Positions 18,469-26,974 of a stretch of DNA of 64,000 nucleotides are shown here, piece after piece. Numbering within the stretch: the stretch's first letter is position 1; every line of letters starts with the position of its first letter. The DNA comes from Alphaproteobacteria bacterium (GTDB taxonomy: Bacteria > Pseudomonadota > Alphaproteobacteria > Rhizobiales > Rhizobiaceae): NCBI GenBank assembly GCA_024742485.1, contig JANSYK010000001.1, positions 2,542,001 through 2,606,000 of the forward strand, given 5' to 3'. Position numbers and translations under genes: made by a program. The notes below the pieces were generated by a model. The model ran no database searches, had not been told where the DNA came from, and was given only the letters and a program-made list of their open reading frames with translations.

Positions 18469-19062
18469 TCAGCTCTTGCGCTTGATCAGTTGCCAGCAGA
18501 GCGGCAAAACCGCAGAGGCAAGCAGTATTTTGGTGAGGTCGCCGAGCAGAAACGGCGTCATGCCCCAGGCCAGCACCGGCTTGTCCCAGCCGACCAGCGC
18601 GCCAAGCCACAGCAGGCCCGGCACGTAAATCACCACATTGCCGATGAGCATCGCCGCGAATGTGGTAAAGACATTGCGGTCCCATCCGCGCTGGGCCAGC
18701 GCACCGACGACGCCGGCAGCCAGTGCGAAACCAAGCAGATAGCCGCCCGTCGTTCCCAGCATGTAGGCAATGCCGATTCCCTTTTCGGGCGTCCCGGAAA
18801 ACACCGGCAGGCCCATGGCGCCTTGCGCCAGATAGAGCAGCACGGTGGCCGCGCCAAGCCGCCAGCCAAAGCTCATGCCGATGAACAGCACGACGAAGGA
18901 TTGCATGGTCATGGGCACCGGATAGAACGGCACATGCATCTTGGCCGAAGCCCAAAGCGCCAGTGAGCCGAGTATGGCCAGCGTGACATTGCGCACCGTT
19001 GCGTTGCCGCCATGCCAGGCCTCATGCGCCAGTGTGGGCTGTGATAAGGTTGAAGCAGTCAT
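18469..19062 (-). CDS. bioY: Biotin transporter substrate-binding subunit BioY
   Basis: A 197-residue membrane S-component of the biotin ECF transporter, able to take up biotin alone in many proteobacteria. BioY hallmarks are the PFYPVPMTMQSFVVLFIGM segment, YLAQGAMGLPVF, the GTTGGYLLGFALAA motif and about six helices. It is the last gene of the operon encoding a biotin carboxylase, a biotin carrier and PxpABC-like proteins, 23 bp after pxpC-like. This placement links biotin supply to that enzyme. AGAGGG precedes the start. Confidence 0.93.
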   Translation of the reverse strand: MTASTLSQPTLAHEAWHGGNATVRNVTLAILGSLALWASAKMHVPFYPVPMTMQSFVVLFIGMSFGWRLGAATVLLYLAQGAMGLPVFSGTPEKGIGIAYMLGTTGGYLLGFALAAGVVGALAQRGWDRNVFTTFAAMLIGNVVIYVPGLLWLGALVGWDKPVLAWGMTPFLLGDLTKILLASAVLPLCWQLIKRKS

Positions 19063-19085
19063 CTGATTTTCCCTCTTGAGTTCGT

Positions 19086-20057
19086 TCAGGCCAGTGCCGA
19101 ACGGATGGCATCGAGATTGGCGGCACGGTCGCGACGGGCTGCAAGCGCGCCATTCATGTCGGTTTTGACGAACCGTGTCTGTGTATTCGGCTGAAGCTGA
19201 CCGATCAAGTCCATGTCGGCCGAAATCACCGTCCCGAGCATGAAATATCCACCGCCCGAAACCGCATCGCGGTGCAGAACGATCGGTTCGGTACCGCTGG
19301 GCACCTGGATCGAGCCGTACGGGTAGCAGGCATCGGTAATATTGGACGGGTCGGAGCCGGCGCCGAACGGTGGTTCGCGGTCGACGAATTCGAGTGCCTG
19401 TCCGCCCTGAAACCGGTAGCCCATTCGGTCGGCTTCCGAGGCGACCTTCCAGGAATCGGCGAAAAATTGTTCGGCGGCGGCATCGGTGATCCGGTGCCGG
19501 TAGAGCCCGGGCAGAACTCTCAGTTCCGGTGCGCTTCCCGGCCCCCGGCGCAGCAATTCGGGGACGGATCGACCTGCAACGGCTCCGGCACTGTCCCCTA
19601 ACGGCAGCTCATCACCAGCCTGAATGGCCCGTCCGTCGACACCGCCAAGTGCACCAATGGCGTAAGTGGAACGACTGCCCAGAGAAGGTGTCGTCGCAAT
19701 GCCCCCGGATATGGCAATCAGCGCCCGTGCCCCGGCCCGCAGGAAATCAAAGGACAGGACCTGTCCGGATTTGACCGGGAAGGACGTCCAGCCTGCCTGC
19801 GGCTCGCCATCGACCTTCGGTGGCAGGTCGGCACCGGTGACCGCCACAATCGCGTCCTCGGTGAACTCCAGTTCCGGTCCCATGAAGACGGCTTCCAGAC
19901 CGGCCGCATCTTCGGGGTTACCCACAAGCAGATTGGCGGCCCGCAGTGCCAGGCGGTCCATCGCCCCGCTGACGGGAATGCCAAGATGATAATATCCGGG
20001 CCGCCCGAGATCCTGAATCGTCGTCGCGAGTCCGGCAGTGATGACCTTAACCGGCAT
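19086..20057 (-). CDS. PxpC/KipA-like biotin-dependent carboxyltransferase subunit
   Basis: A 323-residue protein of the KipA/allophanate-hydrolase-subunit-2 family, the same fold as half of the carboxyltransferase domain of urea carboxylase and as 5-oxoprolinase subunit PxpC. The start at 20057 follows an ideal AGGAGGTG. Visible family blocks are ITAGLATTIQDLGRPGYYHL, GVPVSGAMD-type wording as IPVSGAMDRLALRAANLLVG, ISGGIATTPSLGSRSTY, RMGYRFQGG and IQVPSGTEPIVLHRDAVSGG. It overlaps the pxpB-like gene by 11 bp. It is either a 5-oxoprolinase subunit or half of a split carboxylase. Confidence 0.88.
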   Translation of the reverse strand: MPVKVITAGLATTIQDLGRPGYYHLGIPVSGAMDRLALRAANLLVGNPEDAAGLEAVFMGPELEFTEDAIVAVTGADLPPKVDGEPQAGWTSFPVKSGQVLSFDFLRAGARALIAISGGIATTPSLGSRSTYAIGALGGVDGRAIQAGDELPLGDSAGAVAGRSVPELLRRGPGSAPELRVLPGLYRHRITDAAAEQFFADSWKVASEADRMGYRFQGGQALEFVDREPPFGAGSDPSNITDACYPYGSIQVPSGTEPIVLHRDAVSGGGYFMLGTVISADMDLIGQLQPNTQTRFVKTDMNGALAARRDRAANLDAIRSALA

Positions 20058-20922
20058 GGAGCACCTCCTGCAGTCTGGCATTGGTTCCATCGATATCGGC
20101 GTTGAATTCGTCCAGAGAGAAAACGACGTCCCTGATCACCGGTGCGAAGCGCCCGGCATCCACGTCTTCCACCGCCTGATCATAAGCGTCCCGGTCGATT
20201 GGCTTCCACTTGACGATGTCGCCCGGCTTGAAGAACACCATGAAGTCCTTCAGGTGACTGACCGTCTGATGCGGATCGTAGATCGGCATCGGTGTGATGC
20301 CGAACATCTGGTAACCACCCGCTCCACGCACCGAGTAGATACAGGAGAACGATCCGCCATAGCCAACCGTCAGTCGCGGCGTGTCGGTGCGCGGACGCAG
20401 ATATTTCGGCACCTGAATCTGCCGGGGCCTGTCGACCATCTGGTAGAGAAATGGCAGACCCGCGACAAAGCCGACCATCGAAACGAACCATGGCGCTCCC
20501 GAATGGGCTGTGATGAAATCATCAACCGTGCCATAGCCGTTGATGCGCGCCGCATATTCGATATCGGTGGCATCGGGATCCTGGTGACGCTCGCGAAACC
20601 GCATCAGCGTTTCATGGGTCCAGGGGTCCTGGTAATAGACGGGTATCTCCACGATGCGCGTGTTGAGAACGCGTTCGGCCAGGCCGGCGCTTTCCTCGAG
20701 CCGCTTCAACTCCGCCATCATGTCATCGGGATGAATCCGGTCCGGATCGAACTTGATCTGAAACGACGCATTGGCCGGACAGATTTCGGTGACACCCTTG
20801 ATATCTGCCTGTTTGACGGCGTTGGTGATCGACAGGCTTTTGAAAAAAGCCTCGAGCGACATCTCTTCGTCGACCTCGACAAAGATGTGTTCATCGCCAC
20901 CAAACGTGTAGCGTGCTGTCAT
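20047..20922 (-). CDS. PxpB/KipI-like subunit resembling the urea-carboxylase carboxyltransferase domain
   Basis: A 291-residue protein, longer than typical PxpB/KipI (about 230). The first 90 residues are PxpB-like. The rest carries blocks I associate with the carboxyltransferase domain of urea carboxylase: VEIPVYYQDPWTHETLMRF, YAARINGYGTVDDF, then YGGSFSCIYSVRGAGGYQMF followed by GITPMPIYDP. It is therefore probably one half of a split carboxyltransferase working with the downstream KipA-like protein and the biotin carrier. The start has AAAGGAGAGG before it. The assignment to 5-oxoprolinase by name alone would miss this. Confidence 0.82.
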   Translation of the reverse strand: MTARYTFGGDEHIFVEVDEEMSLEAFFKSLSITNAVKQADIKGVTEICPANASFQIKFDPDRIHPDDMMAELKRLEESAGLAERVLNTRIVEIPVYYQDPWTHETLMRFRERHQDPDATDIEYAARINGYGTVDDFITAHSGAPWFVSMVGFVAGLPFLYQMVDRPRQIQVPKYLRPRTDTPRLTVGYGGSFSCIYSVRGAGGYQMFGITPMPIYDPHQTVSHLKDFMVFFKPGDIVKWKPIDRDAYDQAVEDVDAGRFAPVIRDVVFSLDEFNADIDGTNARLQEVLHAG

Positions 20923-20938
20923 GCCGTCCTCTCCTTTA

Positions 20939-22306
20939 TCATTCGGTCAGTCTTGAGCTGTTTGTTTCAAGCCAGGGCTCAAGCCAGTTGGTGTGCACAT
21001 CGCCATCGGCGACCTGCTTGTCGTCGACCAGGGCCTTGAAGAGACCCGCTGTGGTCTTCAGTCCGCCGATCTCCAGCTCCGAAAGCGCGCCCTTGAGGCG
21101 AATCATCGCGTTCTCGCGGCTGTCCGACCAGACAATCAGCTTGCCGAGCAGGGAATCGTAGAAGGGTGGGATCTGATAGCCGGGATAGAGCATGTGGTCG
21201 AACCGCACGCCGGGCCCACCGGGTACCCGAAGACTGGCAACCTCCCCCGGAAACGGCATGAAGCCGTTTGCCGGGTCCTCGGCATTGAGCCGCACCTCGA
21301 TTGCATGGCCACGGGAGGCAATATCGGATTGCGCGACGGACAGCCGTGCACCACCGGCAATCCTGATCATTTCGGCGACCAGATCGATGCCTGTTATGCA
21401 CTCCGTCAGCGGATGCTCGACCTGGATACGGGTGTTCATTTCGATGAAATAGAATTCACCGGTTGCATCGTCATAAAGATATTCGATGGTTCCAGCACCG
21501 CGGTAGCCGACGGACCGCGCCAGTGAAACGGCGCTGTCGCACAATCTGGAACGAGTCTCCGGCAACAGGGCGGCTGAAGGTGCCTCCTCCCAGACCTTCT
21601 GACGCCGCCGTTGCAGCGAGCATTCACGCTCGAAACAATGCACCGCGTCGTGACCATCGCCAAGAATCTGCACTTCGATATGCCGTGCCCGGGTGATCAT
21701 CTTTTCCAGGTAGAGACTGCCGTCACCGAAGGCGGCGAGTGCCTCGCTCGAGGCTTGTGCAGCCAGCGCTTCGAACGCTTCGGCATTGTCGGCGATCCGG
21801 ATCCCGCGCCCGCCGCCGCCGGCCGATGCCTTGATCATCACCGGAAATCCGATGGTTTCCGCTGTATTGCGCGCCTCGGCCAGGTCGCCGATCACGCCAT
21901 CGCTGCCAGGAACGGTCGGCACACCTGCCTTTTGTGCGGCAGCCCGCGCCGCCGCCTTGTCGCCCATGGTTCGGATCGTATCACCCGTCGGCCCGACAAA
22001 GATCATTCCGGCCGCTTCGACCGCATCGGCAAAATCCGAATTTTCAGCCAGAAACCCGTAACCCGGATGCACCGCATCCGCACCGCTGGTCCTGGCCGCC
22101 TTGAGAACCGCTTCGACATTTAGATAGGATTTCTTTGCCGCCGGCGGTCCGATTTCCACCGCCTCGTCGGCCAATTGAACCGCCAGTGCATTTGCATCTG
22201 CAGCGCTGTAGGCCTGGACCGTACGGATCCCGAGATCGCGGGCGGCCCTGATGATTCGGACCGCAATCTCACCGCGATTAGCGATGAAGAGTTTGCCAAT
22301 GGCCAT
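20939..22306 (-). CDS. Biotin carboxylase subunit (AccC-like)
   Basis: A 455-residue ATP-grasp enzyme that carboxylates biotin on a carrier protein using ATP and bicarbonate. Motifs are FIANRGEIAVRIIRAA at the N-terminus, the glycine-rich ASAGGGGRGIRI lid, HCFERECSLQRRRQKVWEEA, FIEMNTRIQVEHPLTE and the C-terminal VRFDHMLYPGYQIPPFYDSL. It lies 2 bp after the carrier gene and 16 bp before the pxpB-like gene. Because no fatty-acid carboxyltransferase genes are present, it is more likely dedicated to this operon's enzyme than to acetyl-CoA carboxylase. Confidence 0.92.
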   Translation of the reverse strand: MAIGKLFIANRGEIAVRIIRAARDLGIRTVQAYSAADANALAVQLADEAVEIGPPAAKKSYLNVEAVLKAARTSGADAVHPGYGFLAENSDFADAVEAAGMIFVGPTGDTIRTMGDKAAARAAAQKAGVPTVPGSDGVIGDLAEARNTAETIGFPVMIKASAGGGGRGIRIADNAEAFEALAAQASSEALAAFGDGSLYLEKMITRARHIEVQILGDGHDAVHCFERECSLQRRRQKVWEEAPSAALLPETRSRLCDSAVSLARSVGYRGAGTIEYLYDDATGEFYFIEMNTRIQVEHPLTECITGIDLVAEMIRIAGGARLSVAQSDIASRGHAIEVRLNAEDPANGFMPFPGEVASLRVPGGPGVRFDHMLYPGYQIPPFYDSLLGKLIVWSDSRENAMIRLKGALSELEIGGLKTTAGLFKALVDDKQVADGDVHTNWLEPWLETNSSRLTE

Positions 22307-22308
22307 CG

Positions 22309-22551
22309 TCAGGTCTCCAGGGTGACAAGCACCTGCCCCGCCATCACCGGTTCCTCATTGTCGACGGCAAAGGCGGAAACGGTGCCATCCGCATCGCTGG
22401 TGATTTCGTGAAAGGACTTCATCACCTCGATCAGTCCGATGACGTCGCCCTTGGCCACTGCATCGCCTTCCGACTTGAAGGTCGGCTGGTCGGGTGCCGG
22501 CTTGCGGTAGAACGTGCCTGGCAGCGGTGATCTGATGTCATGATTGGCCAT
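22309..22551 (-). CDS. Biotin carboxyl carrier protein, minimal (AccB/BCCP-like)
   Basis: An 80-residue biotinyl domain with no extra N-terminal region, far shorter than a housekeeping AccB (about 150). The biotinylation motif reads EVMKSFHEI, with Lys45 as the acceptor. The usual EAMKM is changed but the key Met-Lys is kept. SPLPGTFYRKP at the start and MAGQVLVTLET at the end complete the swinging-domain fold. It lies between PxpA and biotin carboxylase genes with gaps of 10 and 2 bp. Confidence 0.92.
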   Translation of the reverse strand: MANHDIRSPLPGTFYRKPAPDQPTFKSEGDAVAKGDVIGLIEVMKSFHEITSDADGTVSAFAVDNEEPVMAGQVLVTLET

Positions 22552-22561
22552 TGTCTGATCC

Positions 22562-23311
22562 TCAATTGTCGTGTGCGGTCAAGTCGTTCTCATTCGACGG
22601 TTTCAAAACTTCCCTGATTGCGCGGGCAATGGCAACGGAACCGGGCGTGTCGGAATGGACGCAGATCGTCTCCGCCCTGACCGGTACGTCATTCCCTCCG
22701 GTGGTTCTCACCAGCCCCTCGCTCACGGCGCGGCGCACCCTTTCGGCCGCCGGACCGGGCGCGACAGCCGCATGCTCTCGTGTGACGATCAATCGTCCCT
22801 GATCGTCATAGTCGAGATCGGCAAAGAATTCGGCTCTGAACTCCAGTCCTCGCGCCGTGTAGATTTCCTCGTGGAGAGTGTTGGCAAGGCCAAACAGCGG
22901 AACATTGAAGTGCTGGCCGATATCGGCAATGGCCTCGGCGATATGTTCCTGCCGCGCCGCCATCGCATAAAGTGCGCCATGCGGCTTGAGATGGTTCAGC
23001 TGGATGCCGGCCACTTCCAGGAAACCCTTTAGCGCGCCGATCTGGTACAGCACGATATTGGCCATTTCCTCGCGATCGATGGCCATCTCCCGCCGACCGA
23101 ATCCGGCAAGGTCGGGCAGGGAAAAATGCGCACCGACCCCGACGCCGTGATGCTTGGCAAGATCAACCGTCCGTCGCATGTGATTGGGATCGGATCCGTG
23201 AAATCCGCAGGCCACATTGGCCTCGGTGATATGGGGCATCATGCCCTCGTCATCGCCCATCCGGTAGAGACCGAAGCTTTCGCCCATGTCGCAATTGATA
23301 TTGATCGCCAC
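22562..23311 (-). CDS. pxpA: PxpA-like protein (LamB/YcsF family, 5-oxoprolinase subunit A)
   Basis: A 249-residue LamB/YcsF protein. The start is GTG at 23311, with AGGAA before it. Family blocks are ININCDMGESFGLYRMGDDE, MPHITEANVACGFHGSDPNH, GVGAHFSLPDLAGFGRREM and, near the middle, LKPHGALYAMAA. PxpA with PxpB and PxpC hydrolyses 5-oxo-L-proline to glutamate using ATP. Here it is the first enzyme gene after an ABC importer and is followed by biotin-enzyme genes, so the true reaction may involve carboxylation of an imported lactam or amide. Confidence 0.9.
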   Translation of the reverse strand: MAININCDMGESFGLYRMGDDEGMMPHITEANVACGFHGSDPNHMRRTVDLAKHHGVGVGAHFSLPDLAGFGRREMAIDREEMANIVLYQIGALKGFLEVAGIQLNHLKPHGALYAMAARQEHIAEAIADIGQHFNVPLFGLANTLHEEIYTARGLEFRAEFFADLDYDDQGRLIVTREHAAVAPGPAAERVRRAVSEGLVRTTGGNDVPVRAETICVHSDTPGSVAIARAIREVLKPSNENDLTAHDN

Positions 23312-23321
23312 GATCTGATTC

Positions 23322-24347
23322 CTAAGCTTTCAGCGATGCGACAAAGCGCAGTCGGATTTGATCGGCAATGACCGCCAGGATCAGCAGGGATCCGAGAACC
23401 ACGGTTTGCAGATAGGATTCGATACGCGCCAGGTTCATGCCGTTTTGCACAAGCCCGATGAACAGCGCACCGAGCACCACATTTTCCAGCCGCCCGACGC
23501 CGCCGCGCAGGCTGACACCGGCAATCACGCAGGCGGCAATGGATTCAAGCGGCATCGACGCGCCGATATTGGCCTCACCCGTATCCAGTCTTGCGGTCAG
23601 CAACATGCCGGAGATGGCCGCCATCATGCCGCACAGGAGATAGGTCCAGAAGAGGGTCAGCTTGGTGTTGATGCCGGAAAGGCCAGCCGCCTTGATGTTG
23701 CCGCCAACCGCATAGAAGTAGCGGCCATAGGGTGTCCGGTTCAAAAACAGATAGAGCACGACAATGATGATAGCGGCCACGTAGACCGGTGCAGGGATGC
23801 CGAACAGGGAGCCGAAACCGAACGTATCGCCAAAGGCTTGCGGCATGCCATAGACCGGAACACCACCGGTCAGATAGAGCGCCGCGCCGAAGCCGACCGA
23901 GGCCATGCCGAGCGACATCATGAAGGGCGAGACGTTGAAAAGCGCCACGCCGACGCCATTGATCGCACCGATCAGCGTGCCCGCCGCGATGCCGGCGAAA
24001 CAGCCGATGGCGATGGCAAGCCAAACGGCCTCCGGCATGGCCGCATAGGCGCTGGCCATGGCCAGGGCGCCGACCACCGATGTCAGGGCCAGAATGGTAC
24101 CGACCGACAGGTCAAAACCGCCGGTCAGCAGAGCCAGCATCTGCCCGAGCGACACGATGGTCAGATAGACCGATTGCCGCAGCACATTCATCAGGTTGCG
24201 GCCGGTCAGGAAATTGTCCGACAGCATGGTGAAGATCACCAGTGCGGCCACCAGCAGCACCGGCAAAATCCCGATACGGACAAACAGCAGCTTCAGCCGG
24301 TCGCCGGGCTGTCTGGTCACCTCTGCGGTCGCTTGCATCTCGCTCAT
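23322..24347 (-). CDS. Sugar-type ABC transporter permease (RbsC family)
   Basis: A 341-residue inner-membrane permease of the ribose/branched-chain type with about ten helices. Recognisable blocks are FLTGRNLMNVLRQSVYLTIV, LTGGFDLSVGTILALTSV, FNVSPFMMSLGMASVGFG and, late, the AACVIAGVSLRGGVG segment, close to the family's GG(I/V)G motif. It sits 2 bp after the ATPase gene and 10 bp before pxpA, which ties this importer to the Pxp/biotin enzymes. Confidence 0.92.
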   Translation of the reverse strand: MSEMQATAEVTRQPGDRLKLLFVRIGILPVLLVAALVIFTMLSDNFLTGRNLMNVLRQSVYLTIVSLGQMLALLTGGFDLSVGTILALTSVVGALAMASAYAAMPEAVWLAIAIGCFAGIAAGTLIGAINGVGVALFNVSPFMMSLGMASVGFGAALYLTGGVPVYGMPQAFGDTFGFGSLFGIPAPVYVAAIIIVVLYLFLNRTPYGRYFYAVGGNIKAAGLSGINTKLTLFWTYLLCGMMAAISGMLLTARLDTGEANIGASMPLESIAACVIAGVSLRGGVGRLENVVLGALFIGLVQNGMNLARIESYLQTVVLGSLLILAVIADQIRLRFVASLKA

Positions 24348-24349
24348 GA

Positions 24350-25891
24350 TCAGGCGGCCTCCCGTTCGAAAAAATGCGCCAGAACGTTTTCTTCCGTGAT
24401 GTCCGCGCCGGTCAGTTCGGTTTGAATGTGCCCGCGATAGAAGACGAAGGCACGGTTGCTCAGATGCAGAATCTCAGGCAGATCGGACGAGATCAGCAAG
24501 ATCCCGACCCCGTTGCGGCACAATTGCGCGATGAATTCATAAATGGCCGCGCGCGTGCCCACATCGACGCCGACCGTCGGCTCATCAAAGGCGATGAGGT
24601 CGAAGTCCCGGGTCAGGCTGCGTGCCAGCATGACCTTCTGTTGATTGCCGCCGGAAAAATGCTCGACGGCCCGCTCCACGCGGCGCGGCGACAGGCTCAG
24701 CCGTTCGGCCAATTCGTCCACGGCGCGGGATTCGGCCCGCCGGTCAAGCATCCAGCCCCTGGAAAAAGGCCGCGTGTTCAGCGCCGCAAGGCTCATATTC
24801 TCACGGACCGACCGCATCAGCATCAAGCCGTCCGTGTGGCGGTTGGCAGGAAGGTACAAGAACCCGTCCCGCAGCAGATCCGCTGTCGGCTGTCCGGTCA
24901 CTTCACGTTCCTTCAGCCAGACCCGGCCGCCCGAGATGGGCCGGGCGCCGAAACAGGCCTGGACAAAACTTGATTTGCCCGATCCGACAAGGCCGGCCAG
25001 ACCGACAATCTCGCCACGTCGGACCGAAAGCGACGCACCGCGAACGGCATCGTCGGCCGTCACAATATCCTCTGCCCTGAGCACCTCGGCTCCGGGCTCG
25101 AACTGGATGTCCGGAAAAATCTGCCCGACAACCCGGCCGGTCATCAGGCTGACCAGCGCATCTTCGGATGTCGTGGCGGCGTCGACTGTGTCCACATAGC
25201 GTCCGTCCCGCAAGACGGTGATCCGGTCGCCAATCTGACGAATTTCCGCCATGCGATGGGTAATGTAGACAATGCCGACCCCGTCAGCCTTCAACCGCCC
25301 GATCAGCTTGAACAATTGCTCGGTTTCGTGATCCGTCAGCGATGCGGTCGGTTCATCGAGAATGAGAACGGACAGATCGGACCGGAACGCCTTGGCGATT
25401 TCCACCATCTGCTGTTCCGCCCGGGTGAGCCGGTCGACGCGGCGGTCGAGCGGCAGGTGAAATTCCAGACGGTCAAGGATGTCCTGACCGTGTTGCAGCG
25501 CTGCCTTCTTGTCCAGCAAGCCGCCCCGGGTTGGCTCTGCCCCCAAAAAGAGGTTCTCCAGGACCGTCAATTGCGGGATCAGGGAAAATTCCTGGAACAC
25601 TGCACTGATCCCCAGGTCCCGCGCCTCGTGGACGGAGTGGAGGGGCGTTTCCTTGCCCTTGAATTCGATTGCGCCGCCATTGGGCTGGTTGGCGCCGGCA
25701 AGCATCGATATCAGTGTCGACTTGCCGGCCCCGTTCTCGCCAAAAAGCACATGCACCTCTCCCGCCCGCAATTCGAAATCCACATCATCGAGCGCGGTCA
25801 CGCCCGGATAATGTTTTGTCAGATTGCGGGTTTGAAGCAGGGGATACCCGTCCGATGGACGGATACCCTCTTCGCTGTCTTGGGAGGACAT
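24350..25891 (-). CDS. Sugar-type ABC transporter ATPase, double domain (RbsA family)
   Basis: A 513-residue ATPase with two nucleotide-binding domains in one chain. The N-terminal domain has Walker A FGENGAGKST, the degenerate signature LTRAEQQMVEIA and Walker B VLILDEPTAS. The C-terminal domain has GLVGSGKSSF, signature FSGGNQQKVMLARSL and LIAFDEPTVGVDVG. This fits the RbsA group. Sharing of the operon with PxpA and biotin-enzyme genes suggests that the solute is their substrate or a precursor. Confidence 0.94.
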   Translation of the reverse strand: MSSQDSEEGIRPSDGYPLLQTRNLTKHYPGVTALDDVDFELRAGEVHVLFGENGAGKSTLISMLAGANQPNGGAIEFKGKETPLHSVHEARDLGISAVFQEFSLIPQLTVLENLFLGAEPTRGGLLDKKAALQHGQDILDRLEFHLPLDRRVDRLTRAEQQMVEIAKAFRSDLSVLILDEPTASLTDHETEQLFKLIGRLKADGVGIVYITHRMAEIRQIGDRITVLRDGRYVDTVDAATTSEDALVSLMTGRVVGQIFPDIQFEPGAEVLRAEDIVTADDAVRGASLSVRRGEIVGLAGLVGSGKSSFVQACFGARPISGGRVWLKEREVTGQPTADLLRDGFLYLPANRHTDGLMLMRSVRENMSLAALNTRPFSRGWMLDRRAESRAVDELAERLSLSPRRVERAVEHFSGGNQQKVMLARSLTRDFDLIAFDEPTVGVDVGTRAAIYEFIAQLCRNGVGILLISSDLPEILHLSNRAFVFYRGHIQTELTGADITEENVLAHFFEREAA

Positions 25892-25900
25892 GGCGATTTC

Positions 25901-26974
25901 CTATTCGACGCGGAAGACGGGCTTGAAGCCGGCCGGTGCAAGCGTCGAGGAACTGTCAAAGGTTCCGTGATTGTCCTGGGTCACGACAAACAGCGCCGGA
26001 CCGACATGTTTTTCGTATTCCTTGCCTTCAAGAATACGGACCGCCGTGTCGATGGCGACGCGTCCCTGCACCACCGGCGAATCTGTGGGTGCAGCGAGGA
26101 TCTGGCCCCGCCGGATACCCTGGTCGACACCGGGCGTGTAGTAATAGGACAGCACCTTGACCTGGTCGGTCAGGCCACGTGAACGCAGGATCGGAATGGC
26201 CGCTTCAGCGGTCACCGCCGTGCCGACCACATAGTCGAGATCAGGATGGGCTTCCAGCGTGTCCTCGACCAGCTTGGCCTGGGCTTCCTTGCCGGTGTCG
26301 CCATATTTGGTTTCGACCAGATTGATCGCACTGCCGTCAATGGCGCCGGTAAATCCGGTATTGCCCGCTTCGACCCAGCCGGCACCAGCCGGCCCGGGGA
26401 ACCAGGCCACTTTGACCGCATCGCTGCCGGAGGGATGCTGTTCGGCCAGATGGGCACCGGCCTTGCCGCCCATCTCACCGAAAGACACGAGCGATTTCGC
26501 GCTGAGTTCTGGAGACGACATGCCATTGATGACGTCAATGACCGGAATGTCCTTGGAGCGGATTTCCTTGACGATATTGTTGAGCCCGTCAAAGGAGATC
26601 GCGCCGATCACCACGGCATTCGCCCCGGCGGCAACGCAGTCCTCGATCTGCGAGATCTGGTTGTTCAGCTCGGTATAGCCGCCGGCTTCCACAAGCTGCA
26701 TCTTTACGCCGAGCCGCTTGGCTTCTTCGGAGACGCCGTAATTGACGCCGAGCCAATAGGCATCCTTCATGTGCGGAAACGAGACGCAGATTTCCCATGG
26801 TTTGGAGGCCTTGTCGAGCGGCTTGTAGTCCATCGTCTTGCGTGGACTTTCCATGTTGAAAGGCGGATCCCAGACTTCCACCGGATATGGGTACCAGTCT
26901 TCGGCCTGGGCCTGGGCAACGGCCACAGCGCCGAGCGCCGCCGATCCAAGCAATGCAAGAATGAGTTTGTTCAT
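25901..26974 (-). CDS. Periplasmic binding protein, TorT/RbsB-like
   Basis: A 357-residue periplasmic binding protein. The start at 26974 gives a clean signal peptide (MNKLILALLGSAALGAVAVA, then QAQA). The mature protein begins EDWYPYPVEVWDPPFN, which resembles TorT, the periplasmic TMAO-sensing protein, more than RbsB. The ICVSFPHMKDAYWLGVNYGV and DCVAAGANAVVIGAISFDGL blocks are also TorT-like. No TorS/TorR genes are nearby. With RbsA- and RbsC-type partners it should be an import receptor, and its ligand is unknown. Confidence 0.87.
   Translation of the reverse strand: MNKLILALLGSAALGAVAVAQAQAEDWYPYPVEVWDPPFNMESPRKTMDYKPLDKASKPWEICVSFPHMKDAYWLGVNYGVSEEAKRLGVKMQLVEAGGYTELNNQISQIEDCVAAGANAVVIGAISFDGLNNIVKEIRSKDIPVIDVINGMSSPELSAKSLVSFGEMGGKAGAHLAEQHPSGSDAVKVAWFPGPAGAGWVEAGNTGFTGAIDGSAINLVETKYGDTGKEAQAKLVEDTLEAHPDLDYVVGTAVTAEAAIPILRSRGLTDQVKVLSYYYTPGVDQGIRRGQILAAPTDSPVVQGRVAIDTAVRILEGKEYEKHVGPALFVVTQDNHGTFDSSSTLAPAGFKPVFRVE

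Noticed and set aside
20038-21039. Plus-strand open frame of 333 codons opposite pxpB-like
   Set aside because: Antisense shadow without a ribosome-binding site or domain.
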